From Chloroflexota bacterium (GTDB lineage: Bacteria; Chloroflexota; Dehalococcoidia; UBA6926; JACQUM01), in assembly GCA_016210295.1 (NCBI GenBank), contig JACQUM010000139.1, positions 1-16,219 of the forward strand: a stretch of DNA of 16,219 bases, given 5' to 3'. Position numbers and translations under genes: made by a program. The notes under the pieces were generated by a model that was not told the origin of the DNA, made no database searches, and saw only the letters and a list, made by a program, of their open reading frames with translations. Shown in pieces: positions 1 to 6,156 of this stretch; the first letter of the stretch is position 1; every line of letters begins with the position of its first letter.

Positions 1-1
1 C

Positions 2-1201
2 CCCGCCCCCCTCGACGAGGATAAACGCTTCCTCCTCTTCGAGACGGGGGACGCCCGTGTCTTCTTTCTGCCAGATGTTCACACGGCAACCGTCTCCAAC
101 ATCGCCGCCTACTACAACGCCGCCCTCCCTCAGATCGAGGCGTACGTCGGCGTCCCGTTGCCGGAGAAGACTGATTTCTACCTTGTCCGTGGGCAAGAGA
201 GGCTCACGGAGGAGATGCGCCTCGGAGGGGGCAGCGAGATCACCCACGTGGAGGGTATCTCCCTGGCCGGGCCTGGGTATCGCCGAGCCGGTGTCTACCT
301 CGATGTCGCTACTCCGGAGAGCGAATTGCCGCTCCTCGTCGTCCACGAAGCGGTCCACCAGGTCGTCGCCCGCGTCAGCCGTACCCGCCCTCCTGTCTGG
401 GTGGACGAGGGATTGGCCGACTACATGGGCCATCTGGTCAGCAAGGAGGCCTTCCCCTACGAAGCGGCTGCCTGGCGAAGGGGGGTACGAGCCGCCGTAC
501 GTCGAGCGGTCCAGCAAGACGGCATCCTCCTTCCCCTAGCCACCTTGAACGAGTCAAAAGGCTGGGAGGGCGGCAGCAAGGAGGAGGTCACTCTTCGCTA
601 CGCCCAGGCGTACGTCGCCATGGACTACCTCTTGGAGAGGTCCGGCCTCGCGTCCCTCAGAAGCCTCTTCCACCAGGTCCGTCTGGGCGCGGCAGGCTCG
701 GCCGCCGTCGAAGCCGCTTACGGGCTCAGCCTCGAGGAGGTCTGGGTCGGAGTTTTAGCCAGTCTAAGAGAGCCGACCCCCGAGGAGCGTGAGGCCGCCG
801 CACTGGCCGACTACGCCAGGGCAACCCTCGCCCTTCTCCGCGAAGAGGGGGAGACGCGCCGGGCGTGGACCGTCTTCGCTCGGCAGAGCACCCTTCCACG
901 CCAGGAGCGAGAGGAGCGAAACCTCGTCTTTCTGGAGATATACCGGGAGTACCAGCGGCGTCTTGAGACCGTGCTCCCTCCCGAGGAGGCCCGGACTATC
1001 CACGACGTGGCGCGACGGGGCCTGAAAGAGATAGCCGAGGCGATGTCTTCCTTCCTCCTCTACGAGCGGACGGGTGACAGAAGCCTCCTGGCGGATGGTA
1101 ACGAGCGGTTGCCTCGGGGCGCCCTTTGGGCCGACGCCGCCTCCGACCTCCTGGTCATCCTGCTGGGCGAGCGGCGGGTATCCGCGGAGGAGAGCCTGTA
1201 G
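2..1201 (+). CDS. Peptidase-MA-like (gluzincin) metalloprotease, 5' partial
   Basis: The frame is open from the first bases of the window to TAG at 1199-1201, so at least 399 residues are present and the N-terminus, including any signal peptide, is missing. HEAVH is encoded at 344-358. A glutamate in WVDEGLADY (codon 407-409) lies 20 residues after the HExxH glutamate. This matches the gluzincin layout, in which two His and the distal Glu bind zinc and the first Glu is catalytic. A Pro-x-Trp-x-x-Glu-Gly context after HExxH is typical of the peptidase MA-like family, often found in secreted or membrane-anchored proteins. After about residue 260 the protein is helical and charged, without a recognised domain. 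A TTG at 158-160 could be taken as a start, but it would discard family-like sequence upstream (FFLPDVHTATVSNIAAYYN). Substrate unknown. The gene converges on the ZIP transporter gene with a 24-nt gap. Confidence 0.8.
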   Translation, partial: PAPLDEDKRFLLFETGDARVFFLPDVHTATVSNIAAYYNAALPQIEAYVGVPLPEKTDFYLVRGQERLTEEMRLGGGSEITHVEGISLAGPGYRRAGVYLDVATPESELPLLVVHEAVHQVVARVSRTRPPVWVDEGLADYMGHLVSKEAFPYEAAAWRRGVRAAVRRAVQQDGILLPLATLNESKGWEGGSKEEVTLRYAQAYVAMDYLLERSGLASLRSLFHQVRLGAAGSAAVEAAYGLSLEEVWVGVLASLREPTPEEREAAALADYARATLALLREEGETRRAWTVFARQSTLPRQEREERNLVFLEIYREYQRRLETVLPPEEARTIHDVARRGLKEIAEAMSSFLLYERTGDRSLLADGNERLPRGALWADAASDLLVILLGERRVSAEESL

Positions 1202-1225
1202 CGCCCTATCACCCAAGCCAACCCG

Positions 1226-2032
1226 TCACGCCAGGCCAGCACTCTCCAGCAAGAGCGTGCTCATGTAGAAGGCCACTGCCCCGAGGAGAACGTACAGGTA
1301 AGCGTGCCGCGACCCTCCCGCAGCGGCGGGGATCAGGTCCGTGGCGGCGACGTAGATGAAGGTCCCCGCCGAGAGCGCCAGGAAAACAGTCGTGAGGGTG
1401 TTGTCGAAACCGCTGAACAGGAAGGGGACAGCGATCCCCACCAGAGTGATGACGCCGATGCTGATGCCCGCGAGAAAGGCAGGGCCGCGGCCGTAGCCTC
1501 CGCCCCGCATGACAGAGGCGATAACGAAGCCAGCGGGGACCTCATGGACGAGCACGGCCAGGAACAATAACACGCCAAGGGCTTCGCTGGTGATCACGCC
1601 CGCGCCGATGGCCAGGCCATCAACGAAATCGTGGATGTTCAGTCCTACGAGCGCCGCCAGACTGGCATGTCGGGTGATGGGCAGGACGCGGTGCCGGAAC
1701 TCCTGGGCCAGCAAATGCTCTGTTGGCCGAGAGACGTCCTGCACAGGGAGATGGCGCCCGCCCGGCTCCTCATGGGCATGCCCCGCGAAGAGCTGCTCGG
1801 CTACATACACGATGCCATAGCCGAGCATGACGAAGGCGGGAGCCACAGGCCCGTTGGCCAGGGCCGCCGGCATGACCTCCAGGAGGGCCGCCGTCAGCAG
1901 AAAGCCTCCCCCGAACCCCAAGGAGGCGACAACAAGCCCCGGCCTGGGCGACCTGTGCAGGACAGCGAGCAAGGCACCTGCTAGGTTCGCGAGGGCGGTC
2001 ACGATCCCGAAGCCCAAGGCCAGAGGCAGCAT
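1226..2032 (-). CDS. ZIP-family divalent metal transporter
   Basis: The 268-residue inner-membrane protein has about eight hydrophobic segments. The ZIP metal-path signatures are visible: HDFVDGLAIG (residues 134-143) in the fourth segment and HEVPAGFV (163-170) in the fifth. His134, Asp135, Asp138, His163 and Glu164 are the expected metal ligands. A cytoplasmic-type loop between segments 3 and 4 is His-rich (GHAHEE near 84-89, then further His), as is common in zinc and iron ZIPs. The signatures look closer to LIV-1-type than to ZupT-type proteins. ATG at 2030-2032 is preceded by GGGAG at good spacing. It starts 18 nt after the stop of the Fur-family gene, so the two are very likely co-transcribed, which points to a metal importer repressed under metal sufficiency. 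Zinc is the likeliest substrate, but Fe or Mn cannot be excluded. No terminator hairpin is visible after its stop. Confidence 0.9.
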   Translation of the reverse strand: MLPLALGFGIVTALANLAGALLAVLHRSPRPGLVVASLGFGGGFLLTAALLEVMPAALANGPVAPAFVMLGYGIVYVAEQLFAGHAHEEPGGRHLPVQDVSRPTEHLLAQEFRHRVLPITRHASLAALVGLNIHDFVDGLAIGAGVITSEALGVLLFLAVLVHEVPAGFVIASVMRGGGYGRGPAFLAGISIGVITLVGIAVPFLFSGFDNTLTTVFLALSAGTFIYVAATDLIPAAAGGSRHAYLYVLLGAVAFYMSTLLLESAGLA

Positions 2033-2050
2033 CTGCGCTCCCGGAACTCC

Positions 2051-2467
2051 TCAGAGGCTCTTACACCGGCCGCAGCGACCGTAGATCTCCAGCCGGTGGC
2101 CGGCGACACTATAGCCGAACCGCGCCGCGATGGCCTGGACGAAGTCGTCCACGCCGCATCCGGTGATGTCCTGCACTTGGCCGCACACGACGCAGACCAC
2201 GTGGTGGTGATGGCTCTCCGGGCTTCGCCGATAGCGCAGCTCGCCGTCCTCCAGCAGGACACGGCAGACGAGCCCCTGCTCCTGGAGGGCGGCCAAGGTC
2301 CGGTAGACGGTCGCCCTGCCGACCCCACGCATCTCCTGACACATCTCCTCCGCCGAGAAATGGCCCTCCTTGCCCAGCACCGCCTCGATGACAGCCCTCC
2401 GGGCCGCCGTGCTGCGGGGGAACCTCTCCTGGACCTCCTCCACCATCTCCGCCAGCCAGTTCACCAC
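2051..2467 (-). CDS. Fur-family metalloregulator, probably Zur
   Basis: From the GTG start at 2465-2467 the protein has 138 residues. It has an N-terminal winged helix (recognition region GRATVYRTLAALQEQGLV, residues 50-67) and a C-terminal dimer domain. HHHH (86-89), Cys92-x2-Cys95 and Cys132-x2-Cys135 give the Fur-type sensing and structural-zinc sites; His36 in HFSAEE is a usual ligand. The open frame runs up to TTG at 2522-2524, but that TTG lies between the -35 and -10 of the gene's own predicted promoter and would be untranscribed. GAGGA ends 8 nt before the GTG at 2467, which supports this start; a second GTG follows directly. Downstream linkage to a ZIP transporter favours zinc sensing (Zur) over Fur, Mur or PerR. 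A palindrome overlapping the predicted start of transcription suggests autorepression. Confidence 0.88.
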   Translation of the reverse strand: MVNWLAEMVEEVQERFPRSTAARRAVIEAVLGKEGHFSAEEMCQEMRGVGRATVYRTLAALQEQGLVCRVLLEDGELRYRRSPESHHHHVVCVVCGQVQDITGCGVDDFVQAIAARFGYSVAGHRLEIYGRCGRCKSL

Positions 2468-2485
2468 GGCTATCTTCCTCGTGCT

Positions 2486-2510
2486 CTTATTGAGATGACG
2501 TATCAGTAAG
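2486..2510. promoter_or_regulatory. Palindromic operator candidate for the Fur/Zur-like repressor
   Basis: Arms CTTATTGAGA (2486-2495) and TATCAGTAAG (2501-2510) are inverted repeats matching at 8 of 10 positions around a 5-nt centre. The inner TGA...TCA spacing over 15 bp resembles Fur-family boxes. It begins 4 nt downstream of the -10 hexamer and covers the predicted transcript start, a classic repressing position. It sits upstream of the GTG start and beside a Fur-family gene, so autoregulation is the natural inference. The binding protein and metal are not shown by sequence. Confidence 0.6.
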
Positions 2511-2514
2511 TCCG

Positions 2515-2543
2515 AGGGTACCAAAGGGGCGGAAGCATGTCAA
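2515..2543 (-). promoter_or_regulatory. Sigma70-type promoter of the Fur-family/ZIP unit
   Basis: On the minus strand, TTGACA (2543-2538) is a perfect -35. A 17-nt spacer (2537-2521) follows, then TACCCT (2520-2515). TGG stands directly before the -10, giving an extended -10 (TGn). The predicted transcript start is near 2508, leaving about a 40-nt leader before the GTG at 2467. The call is by consensus matching only. Confidence 0.72.
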
Positions 2544-2574
2544 CCGTCCAGCCGAGGGAGGATCGCCTGTGAAG

Positions 2575-2598
2575 CACCTGAAATGGAGCCCGCAGGTG
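2575..2598. repeat. Inverted repeat upstream of the str operon promoter
   Basis: CACCTG (2575-2580) and CAGGTG (2593-2598) form a perfect 6-bp dyad with a 12-nt gap, so half-site centres are 18 bp apart. The dyad lies 8 nt upstream of the str -35, centred near -55 relative to the predicted start, where an activator dimer could bind. The stretch GAATTTTCC between the dyad and the -35 is the most AT-rich part here and could act as an UP-like element. The dyad is short enough to be chance. Confidence 0.35.
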
Positions 2599-2606
2599 AA
2601 TTTTCC

Positions 2607-2635
2607 TTGACATCCGCTTCGGCGGCTGGTAAAGT
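2607..2635 (+). promoter_or_regulatory. Sigma70-type promoter of the str-S10-spc operon
   Basis: TTGACA (2607-2612), a 17-nt spacer (2613-2629) and TAAAGT (2630-2635) form a near-consensus promoter. TGG directly before the -10 gives an extended -10. The predicted start is near 2642, about 156 nt ahead of rpsL. It is divergent from the Fur-family promoter, with the two -35 boxes 63 bp apart and the same TTGACA-N17 design. A strong promoter is expected for a ribosomal protein operon. No second equally good promoter was found by eye further down the operon. Confidence 0.75.
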
Positions 2636-2640
2636 TCATC

Positions 2641-2797
2641 TTCGGCGCCCCGAAGGACGGCCAGGGGCGTCTTCCTTTGTGATTCCTGGCCTTTCTCGAT
2701 GTCAGTCGTAGAGGGCCAGTTCCTTGGGGAATTCGCCAAGGGTGTCGCGTGACTTCGAAACCTGGTCTGTGTCCGTCTCCAGAGGACAGGAGAGAAT
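2641..2797 (+). promoter_or_regulatory. Structured 5' leader of the ribosomal protein operon
   Basis: The leader has no convincing gene and contains several perfect short stems. TTCGG/CCGAA sits at 2641-2645/2650-2654, at the predicted 5' end. GGCCAGG/CCTGGCC sits at 2659-2665/2685-2691. CTGGCC (2686-2691) can instead pair with GGCCAG (2714-2719). CCTTGG/CCAAGG sits at 2722-2727/2736-2741, and TCTCC/GGAGA at 2776-2780/2789-2793 covers the rpsL Shine-Dalgarno. The second and third pairings exclude each other. This suggests attenuation or ribosomal protein feedback, but no known leader family was recognised and folding was done only by eye. Confidence 0.45.
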
Positions 2798-3208
2798 ATG
2801 CCGACCATCAATCAGCTCTTGCGGAAGGGCCGCGCGAAAATGGCGCGGAAGTCCAAGGCTCCCGCGTTGGGCGTTCACTTCAACGCTCTTAAAAACCGGA
2901 CCTCCCGCACTTCTCCGTCCCCGCAGAAGCGCGGCGTCTGCACGCAGGTGCGGACGGTGACCCCCAAAAAACCCAACTCCGCCTTGCGCAAAGTCGCCCG
3001 CGTCCGGCTGACCAACGGGCTGGAGGTAACAGCGTACATCCCTGGCGAGGGCCACAACCTTCAGGAGCACTCCACCGTTCTCATTCGTGGCGGGCGCGTC
3101 AAGGACCTTCCTGGCGTCCGCTACCACGTCATTCGCGGGACGCTGGACTGCGCCGGCGTCACCAATCGAAAGCGCGGCCGCAGCAAGTACGGGGCCAAGA
3201 AAGGCTAG
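2798..3208 (+). CDS. rpsL: 30S ribosomal protein S12
   Basis: S12 is part of the 30S decoding centre and helps control accuracy and tRNA selection. The 136 residues carry the hallmark segments PKKPNSALRK (56-65) and GGRVKDLPGVRYH (98-110). Lys57 and Lys102 correspond to E. coli K43 and K88, so the usual streptomycin-resistance changes are absent. Compared with the 124-residue E. coli protein there is an insertion of about 14 residues around 25-40 (GVHFNALKNRTSRTS), the long form also known in Lactobacillales. ATG at 2798 has AGGAG five nt upstream. It is the first gene of the operon; the rpoB-rpoC pair often found upstream is replaced here by the divergent Fur-family unit. Confidence 0.98.
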   Translation: MPTINQLLRKGRAKMARKSKAPALGVHFNALKNRTSRTSPSPQKRGVCTQVRTVTPKKPNSALRKVARVRLTNGLEVTAYIPGEGHNLQEHSTVLIRGGRVKDLPGVRYHVIRGTLDCAGVTNRKRGRSKYGAKKG

Positions 3209-3217
3209 TAGATTCCC

Positions 3218-3688
3218 ATGGCCAGACGAAGGCGCGCGGTCCGACGGTCGGTCACCCCCGACCCTCGCTATAAAAGCGAGGACGTCTCCCGTTTCGTCAA
3301 CCGGATGATGCAGCGAGGCAAAAGACATCTATCCACTGGTATCTTCTACCGCGCCCTCGACACCATCGGCAAGGAGCAGAGCAAGGACCCCCTTCCCATC
3401 TTCGAGTCGGCGCTGCGGAACACCACACCCCTCCTCCAGGTGAAACCCCGCCGAGTGGGAGGCGCCACGTACCAGGTGCCCCTCGAAGTTCGGCCAGAGC
3501 TGGGTTCGGCCCTAGCCGCGCGGTGGCTTATCAAAGCCGCCCAGGCCCGCAAAGGCATGCCCATGTACCAAAAACTCGCCGCCGAGCTCAGCGAGGCCTC
3601 CCGTGGCCAGGGTGCGGCCGTCCGCCGCCGCGAGGAGATGCACCGCATGGCGGAGGCCAACCGCGCCTTCGCCCACTACCGCTGGTAG
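3218..3688 (+). CDS. rpsG: 30S ribosomal protein S7
   Basis: S7 nucleates assembly of the 30S head by binding the 3' major domain of 16S rRNA and lies at the E-site/mRNA exit. The 156 residues match the family's usual length. Recognisable blocks include PDPRYKSEDVSRFVNRMM (14-31), the VKPRRVGGATYQVP strand region used in RNA binding, and a C-terminal HRMAEANRAFAHYRW. Only 9 nt separate it from rpsL, after tandem TAG codons. This short junction cannot hold the roughly 100-nt S7 repressor-binding spacer known from the E. coli str operon. The ribosome-binding site is weak (AAAGG far upstream of ATG), so coupling to rpsL translation is likely. Confidence 0.98.
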   Translation: MARRRRAVRRSVTPDPRYKSEDVSRFVNRMMQRGKRHLSTGIFYRALDTIGKEQSKDPLPIFESALRNTTPLLQVKPRRVGGATYQVPLEVRPELGSALAARWLIKAAQARKGMPMYQKLAAELSEASRGQGAAVRRREEMHRMAEANRAFAHYRW

Positions 3689-3747
3689 TTCCCAACGACC
3701 GGGCCGAAACCGAAGAGAAAAGAAGGAACCAGTCCTCGAGACAACCT

Positions 3748-5820
3748 ATGCCACGCCCTGTGCCCATCGACAAAATACGCAACATCGGGTTCATCGCCCA
3801 CATCGACGCCGGGAAGACGACGGTCACGGAGCGGGTGCTCTTCTTCAGTGGCCGAACCTACAAAATGGGCGAAGTCCACGAGGGGACCACCGTCATGGAC
3901 TGGATGCCCCAGGAGCGCGAGCGGGGCATCACCATCGTCTCCGCCGCGACCACCGTCCAGTGGGCCGGCCACTTCGTCAATATCATCGATACGCCGGGCC
4001 ACGTGGATTTCACCGCCGAAGTCGAGCGAAGCCTTCGTGTGCTGGACGGAGGCATCGTCATCTTCGATGCCGTGGCCGGGGTGGAGCCCCAGTCGGAGAC
4101 GGTCTGGCGCCAAGCGGAGCGCCATCGGGTGCCCCGCATCTGCTTCGTCAACAAGATGGACCGCGTCGGGGCCGATTTTCACCGGACCGTGGAGATGATC
4201 CACCAGCGGCTGCAGGCGGTCCCCGCGGTGGTCCAACTCCCATTAGGCACCGAAGAGGCGTTCCGAGGCATCATCGACCTGATCGATCGAAAGGCTATCG
4301 TCTGGGACGACCCTCAGGGCACGGAGTTCCACGAAGAGCCTGTGCCGCCCGAGTACGCCGAACAACTCGAGGAGTTCCGAGAGCGCCTCGTGGAGCGGGT
4401 GGCCGAGCACAGCGAGGATTTGATGGTCAAATACCTGGAGGGACAGACCATCACCCCCGAAGAGATCCGTCGAGGCCTTCGCAAAGCCACCGTTCAGCTC
4501 GCTCTCTTTCCCATCTTCTGCGGCACAGCGCTCCGGAACCGTGGGATTCAACCCCTTCTCGACGGCATTGTCGCCTACCTCCCCTCTCCTGCCGACGTCC
4601 CCGCCGTGACCGGCACCGACCCGCGGACTCACCAGCCGGTGACGCGCCAGACCGACGATGAGGCCCCCTTCACCGCCCTCGCCTTCAAGGTGGTGAGCGA
4701 TCCCTTCGCCGGGCGCCTCGTCTATTTCCGGGTCTACGCCGGACAGATAGGCGCAGGCGCCTCTGTGCTCAACTCCACCAAAGGCCAGCGGGAGCGCCTT
4801 GGCCGCTTGCTGCAAATGCACGCCAACCGCCGGGAAGAGATGGAGAGCGCTTACGCCGGAGCCATCGTCGCCTCCATCGGCCTCAAGAACACCACCACCG
4901 GCGACACCCTCTGCGATCCCGAGAGCCCCGTCGTTCTGGAGTCTATCTACTTCCCGGAGCCGGTCATCTCCGTGTCCATCGAGCCGAAGACCAAGGCCGA
5001 GGAACAGAAAGTATCGGACGCCTTGGCCAAGCTGGCCGAGGAGGACCCCACCTTCCGGGTCAAGTACGACACGGAGACCGGCGAAACCCTCATCTCCGGC
5101 ATGGGCGAGCTCCACCTGGACGTCCTGGTCGACCGGATGCGGAGGGAATTCCAGGTGGAGGCCCGCGTCGGGCGGCCCCAGGTGGCCTACAGAGAGACCA
5201 TTACGCAGCCCGCCCGCGCCCAGGGCCGCTATGTCCGTCAGACCGGCGGGCGCGGCCAGTACGGCGATGTCTGGCTGGAGGTGGAGCCCTTGGAGCCCGG
5301 CACAGGGTTCGAGTTCGTCAATAAGATCGTCGGCGGCGCTATCCCGAGAGAGTACATTTCAGCCGTGGAGAGCGGAGTCCGCGAGGCCTCAGAGACCGGC
5401 GTCACCTCCGGCTTTCCCATGGTGGACGTCCGCGTGACGCTTGTAGACGGCACTTATCACGAGGTGGACTCCTCGGAGATAGCCTTCAAGATCGCCGGCT
5501 CCCTGGGCTTCAAGGAGGCGACGCGGAGAGCGCGCCCCATCCTCCTCGAGCCGATCATGAAGATAGAGGTCACCACGCCGGGCCAGTCCCTCGGCGATGT
5601 GATTGGAGACCTCAGCTCACGCCGTGCCCACATCCTCGGCATGGAGGGGCGAGGCGACATCCAGGTCATCCAGGCCTTCATCCCCCTCGGCGAGACCTTC
5701 GGCTACGCCACCACCCTGCGCTCTCTCACCCAGGGACGCGCCGTTTCCTCCATGGAATTCCACCACTACGCTCCCGTGCCGCAGCAGGTGGCCCAAGCTG
5801 TGGCCGCGCAGGGGCGATAG
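3748..5820 (+). CDS. fusA: Elongation factor G
   Basis: EF-G is the GTPase that drives translocation of tRNA and mRNA and, with RRF, ribosome recycling. The 690-residue protein has G1 AHIDAGKTT (17-25), the switch I end RGITIVSAATT (59-69), G3 DTPGH (81-85) with catalytic His85, and G4 NKMD (135-138). Domain II, III and V blocks are present, and domain IV shows YVRQTGGRGQYGDVWL and YHEVDSSEIAFKIAG. The frame is open upstream to 3523, but conserved EF-G begins at MPRPVPIDKIRNIGF, so ATG 3748 is chosen. That start has no close Shine-Dalgarno; AAGGA lies about 22 nt away. The 59-nt gap before it is the second largest in the operon. Switch I has Val64 where Thr is usual. Confidence 0.97.
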   Translation: MPRPVPIDKIRNIGFIAHIDAGKTTVTERVLFFSGRTYKMGEVHEGTTVMDWMPQERERGITIVSAATTVQWAGHFVNIIDTPGHVDFTAEVERSLRVLDGGIVIFDAVAGVEPQSETVWRQAERHRVPRICFVNKMDRVGADFHRTVEMIHQRLQAVPAVVQLPLGTEEAFRGIIDLIDRKAIVWDDPQGTEFHEEPVPPEYAEQLEEFRERLVERVAEHSEDLMVKYLEGQTITPEEIRRGLRKATVQLALFPIFCGTALRNRGIQPLLDGIVAYLPSPADVPAVTGTDPRTHQPVTRQTDDEAPFTALAFKVVSDPFAGRLVYFRVYAGQIGAGASVLNSTKGQRERLGRLLQMHANRREEMESAYAGAIVASIGLKNTTTGDTLCDPESPVVLESIYFPEPVISVSIEPKTKAEEQKVSDALAKLAEEDPTFRVKYDTETGETLISGMGELHLDVLVDRMRREFQVEARVGRPQVAYRETITQPARAQGRYVRQTGGRGQYGDVWLEVEPLEPGTGFEFVNKIVGGAIPREYISAVESGVREASETGVTSGFPMVDVRVTLVDGTYHEVDSSEIAFKIAGSLGFKEATRRARPILLEPIMKIEVTTPGQSLGDVIGDLSSRRAHILGMEGRGDIQVIQAFIPLGETFGYATTLRSLTQGRAVSSMEFHHYAPVPQQVAQAVAAQGR

Positions 5821-5828
5821 GACCAGCC

Positions 5829-6137
5829 ATGCCGAAGCAACGGATACGGATCACCCTCAAGGCCTTCGACAACCGCGTACTGGACCAGGCGGCGGCGAGA
5901 ATTGTTGAGACGGCGGAGAGCACAGGCGCCCAGGTCTCCGGCCCCATTCCCCTCCCAACTCGCATCCGCCGGTTCACGGTGATCCGCTCCCCCCATGTAG
6001 ACAAGAACTCCCGAGAGCAGTTCGAGATCCGAACGCACAAGCGGCTCATCGACATCATGGAGCCCACCTCGCGGACCATCGACTCCCTGACCCACCTGGA
6101 CCTCTCCGCCGGGGTCGACATCGAGATCAAGCTGTAG
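5829..6137 (+). CDS. rpsJ: 30S ribosomal protein S10 (NusE)
   Basis: S10 belongs to the 30S head and, as NusE, pairs with NusB and NusG in antitermination and transcription-translation coupling. The 102 residues are canonical in length. Signature stretches are QRIRITLKAFDNRVLDQAA near the N-terminus and RRFTVIRSPHVDKNSREQF with FEIRTHKRLIDI, which includes the long loop reaching into the 30S head. AGGA overlaps the fusA stop codon and sits about 7 nt before ATG 5829, only 8 nt after fusA. The tuf gene usually found between fusA and rpsJ in many bacteria is missing, so the str and S10 clusters are joined directly. Confidence 0.98.
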   Translation: MPKQRIRITLKAFDNRVLDQAAARIVETAESTGAQVSGPIPLPTRIRRFTVIRSPHVDKNSREQFEIRTHKRLIDIMEPTSRTIDSLTHLDLSAGVDIEIKL

Positions 6138-6156
6138 GGAGCGAGGAAAACACACC

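Noticed and set aside
158..1201. TTG 158 as the start of the metalloprotease gene
   Set aside because: The same frame is open to the window edge and the upstream residues look like the family N-terminal region, so the gene is 5' truncated by the window.
1202..1225. Bidirectional terminator between the convergent metalloprotease and ZIP genes
   Set aside because: The 24 nt hold no inverted repeat or T-run.
2699..2752. 17-codon leader ORF (MSVVEGQFLGEFAKGVA) in the str leader
   Set aside because: It has an ATG and stop but no Shine-Dalgarno and no run of regulatory codons, and short ORFs of this size are expected by chance.
3523..3747. 75-codon N-terminal extension of EF-G overlapping rpsG
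   Set aside because: EF-G conservation starts at MPRPVPIDKIRN; the extension lies in the alternate frame of rpsG.
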